From NCBI GenBank assembly GCA_910579105.1, contig CAJTRT010000032.1, forward strand, positions 1-28,413: a stretch of 28,413 nt of DNA, written 5' to 3'. The position numbers and the translations under genes were made by a program. Positions 8,246 to 17,000 of the stretch are shown here, piece after piece (the first letter of the stretch is position 1; every line of letters begins with the position of its first letter). The DNA is from an uncultured Muribaculaceae bacterium. Lineage in GTDB: Bacteria > Bacteroidota > Bacteroidia > Bacteroidales > Muribaculaceae. The notes under the pieces were generated by a model, which was not told the DNA's origin, did no database searches, and worked only from the letters and a program-made list of their open reading frames with translations.

Positions 8246-9049
8246 TTATCGGATGATGAACTTCGCGTGTTCGCAACCTCCGACATTAACCACATACACT
8301 CCCTTAGCGAGATGCCCCACGTTAAGCGAGATGCCGGATTCACCGGCATTGATGGTATCAGTCATTGCTTGCGAACCGTTGGCCGCGACGACCGCGACCG
8401 CGAGATTAGCGTCAGCAACCTTGCCAAGCGTGATTTCCACAGGCACGGAGCCATCAGTGACTGTGGGACGTACACTCAGCCCCATGACATTTTCCGCTAC
8501 CTTCTGAACAGCCCCGGTCGCCTGGTTTAGCGAATAAATCCATGACTGCATTGAAGAAGCGTTTGGATCATAAACATCGAACAGAAGGTAGCTATCATCG
8601 TAACTGAGAAAGAGGAAATCCACTTCATCGTTATCAAGCACACAGTTGCCAAAATCAAACTCTCCTATTTTAGCACCATCCTCATTGATGATTTCAACTT
8701 TGCGGGAGTTCTCGGCAGCGACGAGGTATTCAAACTTGTCATCATCGTTGAACATGGATTGCGTGAATCTGAACATATATTCCGCATCACCCACTTTCGC
8801 CCTAATTCGCATCGGATGCCCTTTTAGCGCGAACTCGCGAACTTCTTGAAGAGCCGGATTGTAAATCCTGGCTTGCTCTCCATCAATGATAGAGAGCAAA
8901 CTCGATACTTTTCCCCCTCCGTCAGCATAATTAAGTGGGCAGACATCCACAGAGCTCGCTCCGGCCTTGATTACCGGCTGCTGGGCCGCGACCGATGCGG
9001 CCGACACTCCGCAAACGGCCAAAACCGCGATTCGTAATAGTTTTTTCAT
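8246..9049 (-). CDS. Secreted protein with type IX-like C-terminal sorting domain, unknown function
   Basis: Starting at the ATG at 9049 gives a 267-residue protein with a clear signal peptide (MKKLLRIAVLAVCGVSAASVAAQ). The longer frame from 9136 would add 29 residues in front of the signal and is not favoured. The middle region is acidic and beta-rich with no recognised catalytic motif. The last ~75 residues, ending AKGVYVVNVGGCEHAKFIIR, resemble the type A sorting domain of the type IX secretion system (a short beta-sandwich ending in a G-hydrophobic-hydrophobic-V pattern and a basic C-terminus). If so, the protein is exported across the outer membrane. It converges on rhaD at a shared palindrome, so co-regulation with rhamnose use is not implied. 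Confidence 0.7.
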   Translation of the reverse strand: MKKLLRIAVLAVCGVSAASVAAQQPVIKAGASSVDVCPLNYADGGGKVSSLLSIIDGEQARIYNPALQEVREFALKGHPMRIRAKVGDAEYMFRFTQSMFNDDDKFEYLVAAENSRKVEIINEDGAKIGEFDFGNCVLDNDEVDFLFLSYDDSYLLFDVYDPNASSMQSWIYSLNQATGAVQKVAENVMGLSVRPTVTDGSVPVEITLGKVADANLAVAVVAANGSQAMTDTINAGESGISLNVGHLAKGVYVVNVGGCEHAKFIIR

Positions 9050-9112
9050 TTGCTTGAAAAACGTTTTGCGCCGACAGCCGCCCCCTCTCGCCGACATTCC
9101 GTATTGATACAA

Positions 9113-9329
9113 GAAAAGCGTAGGACGGTGTTTCACTGGTTATCTGGTTCGAGGCATCGCCAAACGCCTTATACACGATAAACAGTCCGCTCCCACGCCT
9201 AATCGAATATCGATTGCCCCTTGTCGTGGAGCGGATATGCGACAAGCATGAGCGTCTTTTGACTGCTTTTTCCCGTGTATTCAAAGATTTGGCGATTTCC
9301 GAACCAAGGATAAAGCAAAAACGCTTTTC
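9113..9329 (-). repeat. Large imperfect inverted repeat, possible structured leader or small RNA
   Basis: Complementary arms are nested and nearly colinear: 9113-9121 with 9321-9329 (9 bp), 9140-9144 with 9309-9313, 9145-9151 with 9300-9306 (7 bp), 9156-9164 with 9288-9296 (9 bp) and 9171-9177 with 9274-9280 (7 bp). An inner hairpin pairs 9186-9193 with 9228-9235. The strand is assigned as minus because the only upstream -7 box pointing into it is on that strand. A decayed mobile element is an alternative explanation. Confidence 0.5.
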
Positions 9330-9365
9330 TATTATGTCAAGACCCGGCAGTTGCCGAATCTGCGG

Positions 9366-9373
9366 CAAAGATA
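9366..9373 (-). promoter_or_regulatory. -7 box, probable promoter of the secreted protein gene
   Basis: TATCTTTG on the minus strand matches TAnnTTTG. No convincing TTG is present at the expected -33 distance, so this rests on the -7 box alone. It is the only such box on the minus strand between the secreted protein gene and the GNAT gene. Confidence 0.4.
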
Positions 9374-9396
9374 AGGATTAATCCTCAACAAACCAT

Positions 9397-9404
9397 TATC
9401 TTTG
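9397..9404 (+). promoter_or_regulatory. -7 box, probable promoter of the GNAT gene
   Basis: TATCTTTG on the plus strand lies 50 nt before the GNAT start codon and matches TAnnTTTG. A -33 TTG at the usual spacing is not seen. Confidence 0.5.
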
Positions 9405-9454
9405 TATGAAATTAATGCGAAATAACAAATTATTTCTCCTAACGACCAGACTGG

Positions 9455-9895
9455 ATGATTAGATCAATAAAACCCACCGATTACACCCGCTTGACCGAGA
9501 TTTGGGAAAGCGCCGTAAGAGCCACCCATGAATTTCTCAAAGAGGAGGATTTTATTTACTATAAAGAACATCTTCCGACATACTTCCAATTCGTCAAACT
9601 CTTCGGGTACGAGCTGAATGGCGTGTTAGTGGGATTCGCGGGAGTGGCCGACCATAATATTGAGATGCTGTTTATCGATAATAATTGCCGTGGAAACGGA
9701 ATCGGCCGCGAACTTGTTTCATTCGTTATCAACGATTGTGAAGCTACCACCGTTGACGTGAACGAGCAGAACGACCAGGCCGTCGGTTTTTACAAGCATA
9801 TGGGCTTCGAGGTCAGTGACCGGTCCGAACTTGACGGCGACGGCAAGGCATATCCCATCCTGCATATGCGTCTTGGCAAACCTTTCATGAAATAA
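9455..9895 (+). CDS. GNAT-family N-acetyltransferase, YjaB-like
   Basis: 146-residue GCN5-related acetyltransferase. The acetyl-CoA pyrophosphate-binding loop is RGNGIGREL, following the beta-strand IEMLFIDNNC. The downstream VNEQNDQAVGFYKHMGF stretch is typical of the family. The ATHEF segment near the N-terminus and the NEQN...GFYK and Y-P-I/L-L ending closely recall E. coli YjaB, which I know as an acetyl-CoA-binding GNAT protein; the substrate here is unknown. It stands alone between a minus-strand secreted protein and a REP-like element, with its own -7 box, and shows no functional link to the polysaccharide genes. Confidence 0.88.
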   Translation: MIRSIKPTDYTRLTEIWESAVRATHEFLKEEDFIYYKEHLPTYFQFVKLFGYELNGVLVGFAGVADHNIEMLFIDNNCRGNGIGRELVSFVINDCEATTVDVNEQNDQAVGFYKHMGFEVSDRSELDGDGKAYPILHMRLGKPFMK

Positions 9896-9951
9896 TCCAC
9901 CAAAACACAGGATGGGAAAAAGGGCGCCTGACCGTGCGACTATTGTACAGT

Positions 9952-10041
9952 TTGTAGGGACGCGATACATCGCGTCCGCATAATCTAATGGCGTAAATTG
10001 AATCCATTCTGATGCGGACGCGATGTATCGCGTCCCTACAA
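9952..10041. repeat. REP-like inverted repeat pair
   Basis: Two 30-nt arms, 9952-9981 and 10012-10041, are perfect reverse complements separated by a 30-nt spacer. Each arm is itself almost palindromic: GGACGCGAT and ATCGCGTCC are separated by two bases. This double-hairpin layout is that of a bacterial interspersed (BIME/REP-type) element mobilised by an IS200-like RAYT transposase. It lies between the convergent ends of the GNAT gene and the GH105 gene, the usual niche of such elements. Confidence 0.7.
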
Positions 10042-10068
10042 TTTCGCCCTTATTCGGGCATATCGACA

Positions 10069-10090
10069 GACGAGAGCTGCGTCTCTCGTC
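10069..10090 (-). terminator. Possible weak terminator hairpin at the end of the GH105 gene
   Basis: GACGAGAG (10069-10076) pairs with CTCTCGTC (10083-10090) around a 6-nt loop, overlapping the GH105 stop codon at 10089-10091. No U-tract follows on the minus strand, so it may instead protect the mRNA 3' end or be incidental. Confidence 0.3.
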
Positions 10091-11222
10091 ACTTTATCTT
10101 ATAGACCTCGGTGCCGGCGAGCAGCACGCAGCCGGTGCCGTAGTCGTCGAAGTCGGGCTTGGAGTCGTAAGCGACAGGCTGGCCGTCCTTAGGCTCTTTG
10201 CCGGTGCCCTGCACGAAACCGATATAGCCGTCGGGGTGAATCGCGTCGTTGACTATGGCGTTCCATGCCTTTGTCACAACGGGGAGATACTTTGCGCGGT
10301 CGAGGATGCCGTTGTTTATGCCCCAGGCCATACCGTAAACGAAGAGCGCGGTGCCTGTGACCTCCTTGCCGCCGAAGTGGTTAGGATCATGGAGCGACAC
10401 GTTCCAGAACCCATCCTCGCGCTGGCATTTGACAAGAGCCTCGCACATCGCCTTTAAGTCCTTGATGTAAGCCTCGCGATGGGGATCGTCGGCAGGGCTC
10501 TCTTCCAGGACCTTCACAAGGGCAGCCACCACCCAGCCGTTGCCGCGGCTCCAATAGCAGTTCTTCCCGTTTGGTTCCTTATAGGGGGGCACGAAATCCT
10601 TGTCGCGCCACCAAAGGCCCTCTTTCTCGTTATACAGCCCTCCGGCCAGCGTGTCGCGCGACCAGTTGTACATATCCCAGGCTTTCTCGTAATAACGGCG
10701 GTCGCCCGTGTCATGGCCCATTTTCGCAAGGAGCGGCATGCCCATCTGTATAGCGTCGATCCAAGTCCAGTCGTCAACCTGCGGGGTGTTGATTAGCATA
10801 TTCATGTTTGCCTTGGTCTTGGTCAGCATCTTGGGCTCGGGGGTCAGGCGGTAGAGGTCGACATAGGTCTGCCCGGCGCAGTAGTTGTCGGCGTTGCGGG
10901 TGGTGGTGTCGTCGCGGCGGAATCCCCAGTTATGCTTCTCCGCCCAGTCGTAAGCATAATCATAGTAGCGGTTGTCGGGATAGATCGAGTGGAGCGCCAT
11001 CAGACCCTCGAAATATACGCCGCGGGTCCAGATATTCGCCTCGTATACCTTCTTGCGGGAGTAATACGGAATTGTCACTCCCGGATCGGGGTGCTTTTTC
11101 AGGTAATGGTCGTTGACCTTGATCAACGTTTTAAGAGTCTGTTCGCGGGGAGGAAGCTGTTCCGCCGCTCCCGCGGGGAGCAGACATGCGGATGCCAGCA
11201 GTGCGAGCAATGTTTTCTTCAT
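10089..11222 (-). CDS. GH105 unsaturated rhamnogalacturonyl hydrolase
   Basis: 377-residue exported protein (signal peptide MKKTLLALLASACLLPAGA) formed by one (alpha/alpha)6 barrel, matching the usual GH105 length. Family motifs are WTWIDAIQMGMP, with D156 as the probable catalytic residue, and YWSRGNGWVVAAL. GH105 enzymes hydrate the 4,5-double bond of unsaturated galacturonyl or glucuronyl groups and release them from oligosaccharides made by polysaccharide lyases. It is the last gene of a four-gene minus-strand operon, 24 nt after the GH106 rhamnosidase. That supports alternating removal of unsaturated uronate and rhamnose from rhamnogalacturonan oligosaccharides. It is more canonical in the RGNGW motif than the GH105 half of the fusion protein at the left of the window. 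Confidence 0.94.
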   Translation of the reverse strand: MKKTLLALLASACLLPAGAAEQLPPREQTLKTLIKVNDHYLKKHPDPGVTIPYYSRKKVYEANIWTRGVYFEGLMALHSIYPDNRYYDYAYDWAEKHNWGFRRDDTTTRNADNYCAGQTYVDLYRLTPEPKMLTKTKANMNMLINTPQVDDWTWIDAIQMGMPLLAKMGHDTGDRRYYEKAWDMYNWSRDTLAGGLYNEKEGLWWRDKDFVPPYKEPNGKNCYWSRGNGWVVAALVKVLEESPADDPHREAYIKDLKAMCEALVKCQREDGFWNVSLHDPNHFGGKEVTGTALFVYGMAWGINNGILDRAKYLPVVTKAWNAIVNDAIHPDGYIGFVQGTGKEPKDGQPVAYDSKPDFDDYGTGCVLLAGTEVYKIK

Positions 11223-11246
11223 GATAACGTATTGGTTGTTTATGGA

Positions 11247-14009
11247 TTATTTTGAGAGATAGACCGGAGTCAGAGTAACCTTGGAGTTAAGCCCGGACGG
11301 TACCACGGGCCACTCCCCGAAATCGAACTTCCTGGCGTTGGTCACCGAGGCGATGTTGGCATCTTTAAACTTGCGCCATTCAACGCCGCGGCGCTCGTAA
11401 TCGGCTATGCGGTTGGCCTGAAGGTTGGTAACGTCTATTTCAAGCGTATTCTCGCCGGGTTTCAGGAAAGAGCCTACGTTTATGCGGAATGGCACAGCCC
11501 AAACCGTCGGAGCTTCCTGCCCGTTGACTTTTACGCGGGCAGACTCGCGCACATCCCCCAGGTCAAGCACCCATTCATCGGCATCAGCCGGATTGTCAAG
11601 ATTGAATCTGACGGTATATCGACCCGTAGCGGCGTTGACGCCCGCCCTCGAATCAGGAAGGGCGCACCACTGCGTCAGCGTGTCGGTCGAGAACACGCCC
11701 TCTATCGGCGGATCCGATTTGGGGAACGACAAGCTCCATCCGCGATCTATCTCGACAGGCTTACCCTTGCGCTCGACATATCGCCATGGTTCACCTTCAA
11801 CGGCATTGGCAAACGTTTTAAGCATAACGGATTCTCCCGGAGCGAGCTGCAGGCGGACCTTCGGGCATCCATCGCACCCGCGCTCTATTTCCGCAATTCC
11901 CTTACGACCTGTCAGGGGATCGAAAAGCATCGCGCCAGCCGCATAGGTAGCGATTGGTTCAAATCCGTCCAAATCCTTGTCTGCGAGATTCGCTATGAAG
12001 TAATTGCGGCCTCCGGCCTCATTCAGGCGGCGCACCATACGAAGCCCCGAATCACGACGCATCGGCTCAGGTTTCACGCCCGTGTGCGACAATCCGCCGG
12101 CCATGTCGTCGGCTACTATCACGTTCCCGACAGAGCCGAGGCGGTCGAGCGCTCCGGCCAACTGCCCCCGACGCTCGTCAAGTCGAGAATGACCCGGAAC
12201 ATCCGAAGGGAATCCGCCGACGAAAATAATATTCGCACCCTGCCCCGCAAGTTCGGCAAGCCGGTCAACAATGGCGGGTTGCATCAGTTTCACATTCGGA
12301 ACCACCAGTCCCCTGTAAAGAGTGCCCCCCTCGGAACGCAGACGCCCGTCCGGCTCCACCGCAAGGGATTCCACAAATCGGTCTGAAATATAGTCGCAGT
12401 CATAACCGGCCGCGAGAATCTCGTTGACAGCCCGCTTGACATCAGGCATGCGTCGGTCCATCTTGTGAATGTCAAACATCAGATACGGGTTGCCTGTCTG
12501 GCTGTACCACACATCCTCGATGGGAAAGTAAAGCAGGAAATCATTGTCGGGTTTTCCTGCCGACAGGAACGCCTGAACGCGTTCAAGATACTTCATCAAC
12601 CCTCCGGCATCGTCCCATATCGAATTGGTCGGCGACATATTTATAGAGGCATAGAACAGCCATCCAGGAAACCCAACCCCTTTCGGCGAATATGGCGCGC
12701 CATGGAAATAGACGTGGTTGACCCCGGAACAGAGCATCTGGTCAAGCTCGGGCTTGCAACGGGCAAGCGAGGTGTGGAAATGTTCCGTCAGCCAGGTAAG
12801 CGTTTCCGAGGATGTCAACGGCTTTCCGGCAAGATGCGCGGCGGAGGATGCGAATTTCAAAACCGCAGGATCAGCATCGCTGGGGCGGGAATCGCCATTA
12901 CGCACAAGACCAGGTATGTTGAAATCGGTCTGGCCGAACGACTCGCACTCGGGGATGTCAACATCCGCATATATGTCAATGATATTTGCGGGAGAACCGT
13001 GTGACTGGTTGCGGATGCGCGCGCCTTTGGCGTGCGCCCATTCTATCCATGGACGAGTGAAATTATCTTCAAGCATACGGGCGAGCGTGAAACGGTAATC
13101 GCGCACCACCCGGCGGCGCAAATCCGAGGTGTCTTTCTCGTTCACAAACTCCGGGATAAATTCCTCAAGGTTGTAACCATGATCGATGGCGAACTCATCG
13201 AAGATATTGTCGGCCCAGTCGGAACCGTACACCTCGTAGCTGTCGTTAAAGAAACTGTCAGGCACGGGCGCGCCACTTTCAGCGAAAGCCTTGTCGAACT
13301 TGGAAAGATAATGCTTCACGGCGATGCTGTCGTAATGGTTCAGCACCAAGCCCTCTCCACCCGGTGCGGCGCGCTTTACTTTCTGGAAAGTCCGCCCGCT
13401 GAACACGGCGTAAATCTCCCACTTCCCTTTCGGCAACTTGCGGTTCAGCACTGAATCCCTGCCCACGTTGCCGGTAAGGTCCAACCGCGCGCCGCTTTCG
13501 GATACCGCGACAACGCGTTGCAGACGTGCGACAGGAAGCTGTTTTGAATCGGAGGGCACTATTTTCAGCTTTATCTTTCTGCCTCCGTCAACTTGGAATC
13601 GCTCAACGACACGCTTCCGGGCACTGAACTCCGGCGTGATGTCGGGTCCTCCGAAAGGCCAGCCGGTGCCGTTGTTCATATCTACCTGAAGCCCGAGGCG
13701 GTTCGCTTCACGGGTAGTGTGAGCCAGCATCTCCATCCATTTCGACGAGAGATAAGGAATGTCGTTGGCCTCGTTGCCTTTGACACCGTAAATAGGTGTA
13801 ATCTCAACGCCGCCAAGGCCTTTGGCTGCGAACTCTTCAAGATTGAACGTCAACCCTTCTGGATCGACGGCGCTACCGAGCCACCACCAACGCACAAACG
13901 GCCTGTTCTCTACCGTGGGCTCATACCAGTCGGTCGGCGCGGAGGCGCTGGCGGCTAACACGGCTACGACAACGGCGGCAAACAATGATTTTCGTTTTGA
14001 ATTTTTCAT
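11247..14009 (-). CDS. GH106 alpha-L-rhamnosidase
   Basis: 920-residue exported protein with a signal peptide. The N-terminal catalytic region shows GH106 hallmarks: PFVRWWWLG near residue 38, GLGGVEITP, NNGTGWPFGGP and FNDSYEVYG. Two glutamates, E259 in NDSYE and E402 in SSETLTW, are candidate catalytic acid and base. The C-terminal ~150 residues contain a beta-sandwich, galactose-binding-like fold (DEWVLDLGDVRESARVKVNG and GENTLEIDVTN). GH106 releases terminal alpha-L-rhamnose, with known members acting on rhamnogalacturonans. The gene starts only 2 nt after the DUF4450-like gene stops, so translation is probably coupled. The rhamnose it frees would feed RhaT and RhaA, RhaB and RhaD. Confidence 0.9.
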   Translation of the reverse strand: MKNSKRKSLFAAVVVAVLAASASAPTDWYEPTVENRPFVRWWWLGSAVDPEGLTFNLEEFAAKGLGGVEITPIYGVKGNEANDIPYLSSKWMEMLAHTTREANRLGLQVDMNNGTGWPFGGPDITPEFSARKRVVERFQVDGGRKIKLKIVPSDSKQLPVARLQRVVAVSESGARLDLTGNVGRDSVLNRKLPKGKWEIYAVFSGRTFQKVKRAAPGGEGLVLNHYDSIAVKHYLSKFDKAFAESGAPVPDSFFNDSYEVYGSDWADNIFDEFAIDHGYNLEEFIPEFVNEKDTSDLRRRVVRDYRFTLARMLEDNFTRPWIEWAHAKGARIRNQSHGSPANIIDIYADVDIPECESFGQTDFNIPGLVRNGDSRPSDADPAVLKFASSAAHLAGKPLTSSETLTWLTEHFHTSLARCKPELDQMLCSGVNHVYFHGAPYSPKGVGFPGWLFYASINMSPTNSIWDDAGGLMKYLERVQAFLSAGKPDNDFLLYFPIEDVWYSQTGNPYLMFDIHKMDRRMPDVKRAVNEILAAGYDCDYISDRFVESLAVEPDGRLRSEGGTLYRGLVVPNVKLMQPAIVDRLAELAGQGANIIFVGGFPSDVPGHSRLDERRGQLAGALDRLGSVGNVIVADDMAGGLSHTGVKPEPMRRDSGLRMVRRLNEAGGRNYFIANLADKDLDGFEPIATYAAGAMLFDPLTGRKGIAEIERGCDGCPKVRLQLAPGESVMLKTFANAVEGEPWRYVERKGKPVEIDRGWSLSFPKSDPPIEGVFSTDTLTQWCALPDSRAGVNAATGRYTVRFNLDNPADADEWVLDLGDVRESARVKVNGQEAPTVWAVPFRINVGSFLKPGENTLEIDVTNLQANRIADYERRGVEWRKFKDANIASVTNARKFDFGEWPVVPSGLNSKVTLTPVYLSK

Positions 14010-14011
14010 AA

Positions 14012-17000
14012 TCAGGGACGCTGCAAGGTTACTGCCATAAGGCCGATAATCACATCATTGGAGCGGGTGACAACCTCGAGCGACTTTAATTTTTTATTCG
14101 GATCAGCCGGTATGTCGAGCACTACCGCCGCACCGCCGCTTATGGCCTGCTTCGGTTCGCCGTTACCGCCGTCGAGCAGACGGCCGGAGCCGGTCTCCCC
14201 AGCCAGTTCCCCACTCAGGTAGCGGCTTACCTTTCCGCTCATAAGGTGGAGCCGGTAAGGGGGCAGCTGTCCCGGCTTCAGAGCGAACGCGTAATCATCG
14301 TAATAGAAATCCTGCTCGATGGGCGCCCAGTTGTCGGGATTCACAAGCGGTTGCTCGGCATGGGTCCCGTCCGAATAGTGGACTCGGAGAACACCGTTTT
14401 CGACATCGGTCTGCATATGGTTGGTAGTGCCGGCCAGAACGACGTAAATATGGGAAGCCTTGCCCGAAAGTTTAACCGAAGCCGAGTCGGGGAAATTATC
14501 CCATAACGACGTGAACAGTACATTATCCCCTTCGGATGCCATACGGAACGGTATGCCAAGCTCGGTTTCAAGCAGATTCTTATTTGCTTTCAACAGCTCT
14601 CGCAGCGTGGAATCATTGATTTCAGCCGTGAATTTCGGATGGCACCATTCCCCTATTCCTTGTTTGGGAATCTGCAATGTCGTGACTGCGGGACGCGGCG
14701 AAAGATACTCGTTCTTGAATATATCGGCAACTTTCGAGTTGTAAATCTTGGAGATATTGACCGGCTGACATTTTCCAGGCTTTATATTTTCAAACCCATT
14801 CTCAGCGAACCGGGGACGCTCCATCGGAGCGACCTCAGGCTGCCAGTATGTGAGACCGCCACCGGCGTACTCCTTGAAAGTGACGGGGCCTTCGGTCTTG
14901 ATGTTCCCGGTCGCGGCATACTCAGGCCTGTCACCAAGCAGGAGCTTTACATTCAGGTCGGCTCCGTCTCCAGCCACAAACTCGATATGCGGGAAGCCCA
15001 CCGAGTTAGCCAAAGACTTGAACGCTACCGTTTTGCCGTTAACTTCGACAGCCTTGACACCGGCTCCCGGCAGCACCATTTTCACGATTGTCCCTTCCGG
15101 GTAGCGGTTCTCGATTCTGTATGTCACAGAATCGGTTGAACGGCTGAAAGAATAGGCTATGTCGGGCAAACTAACCGAGGCCGAATCCCATGAGGCCGGG
15201 AAACCCGGAACTATCACAACCTGTTTTTTCAGCAGGTCGGGACGTATTCCCCACAGCCCTTCTGTTAGCGCCCTGCTCCATACGCCGATCGGGTCGGCGA
15301 AATCACGGTAGCACTCGTGACGTTCGGCATCATAATAGCTTATCTGTCCGAAGTTAAGGGGAGAGGCCCCGAGGTACATATTATCCATCATCACACCCTT
15401 CATCAGGTCGTAGGCATCCTCGGGTCTGCCGGCCAGCCAGTACGCAAGCGCGGTATGCATGACTTCGGCAATCGCCACATTGTTGATGCTCCACGAATAG
15501 GGCTTCCAGTTGGTTGTCGAGATGGTATGGTATGTATGCCCGTCGGCATCGGTCATAACCGGAATACGGGGTATTAAGCTGTCAACGTAGCAAGTCGCCG
15601 CATAATCCTTGAACGGGTCGGCGACCTCGGAATCAATCGCATGGTAGATTGTCCAAAGCGCCGCATTGTCATGGACGCGTCCCAGTCCCATAAGGTCTTT
15701 ATATTCCGCCCAGTGCCCCTTGTCATCAAGCCAGAGCACGGAATCGACGGCCTGGCGGATAGCCTCAGCCTCGGCGCGGTATGGTGCAGCGTCCTCCCCT
15801 ATCGCCTCGGCGACCTCAGCCGCGAGCTTGTTGGCGAAATGGTTGTAGGCCGAAGAATGGGTCACAGCGCCTCCGTTGTAATAAAGCGCGTCACTTGCCC
15901 ATATGCAGCAATACGCGTCATAGAGATGGTCGCCGTCGGGGTCGAAATTGCGCTTCTCCCAGGCAAGATGCCGCTCGATGACAGGCCAGAACGCACGCAT
16001 GGCCGCCGTGTCGCCGGTGTGGCGGAAATGGCGCAGGAGAGCGTCCGCGTAAACCATATTCATGTCGTAGTGCGACATCTCCTCCATCTTGCCGGGACGG
16101 CGGCAGATATATCCGTTGCTATAAAACGGTGTACCCCAGCGTTTTTCAGCGCGGGCCAAGTTCAACACCGAATCCTGGCAAGGCTGCGGGAGGACTGGCG
16201 GGATATCCGTGACCTGGTTGGAGGCGTATGTGTTGAAATGAGTACGCGCGCGGTCATGCCAGCCAAGTGCGTCGCCGACATAGGCACCGCGCCAGCCAAG
16301 GTGCGGAGTGCGCCAGCCGATAGCCCCGTGGAGCCACGCCTCTCCGCTCCATATGCCGTCGGCAGCCAGGGCGAGAGCCCCTCCCACCGGATTAAGCCAT
16401 TGGTCTGGGGTCGACATCGCGAATCCCGAAGCGAGTGCGGCCCGCTCGGCTTCTGCCTTATCAAGTAACGCACTGACAGGCAATTCCGAAGCATTTGATT
16501 TCGGAGGAAACAGAGCGATATAGCGGGTCTCGCCGGCCGGAATCTCTATTTTACCCTCTACCGCCGGCATGTCGTTGATGACCAAATCCTTGACAGGAGC
16601 CATCAGTAACAGCGTCTTACGCTCTTTTGCCCCGTAGCCCACTCTGACGGTGTCGCCGCTTACCGCGAATGTGTTACCCTTACAATACTCTGGCTTGAGG
16701 TCGAAACATGCAGGGTCGTCAACTCCGAGGTCTCCCTCGCGCCAGAATTTCTTTTCTGCCACGCCGCCGAAGCGGAATCCGATCTCGACAGGAGCGGCGT
16801 TTGTGTTCCTCAACGCCCAAAGCGCCGCGTCGTCGGAACGGAGTACCTGAGCCTCAACCTCCACTCCGCCCTGCGAATAGTCCATACGCCCGGGAGTGTA
16901 ACGGGCTGCGCAGTCGCCCTCCGGAAGTGTCAGAAGCAGGTTGCCTCCCATTCTCGGCAGGTAGATGCCGAATTCCGGCATATCGCCGCACTCCATTCGG

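Larger units (their letters stand above)
9050..9454. other. Gene-free region with a nested inverted repeat and divergent -7 boxes
   Basis: No credible protein is encoded here. The stretch contains a large imperfect inverted repeat (9113-9329, listed separately). Two back-to-back promoter-like boxes follow it: TATCTTTG on the minus strand at 9366-9373 and on the plus strand at 9397-9404. If the minus-strand box is used, the secreted protein mRNA has a leader of about 300 nt that includes the whole repeat. Confidence 0.6.

Noticed and set aside
7278..8276. 332-residue minus-strand ORF opposite rhaD
   Set aside because: It is antisense to rhaD, whose zinc ligands are intact, and would run through the palindromic terminator.
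8246..9136. Longer start for the secreted protein
   Set aside because: The extra 29 residues would bury the signal peptide; the ATG at 9049 gives a canonical one.
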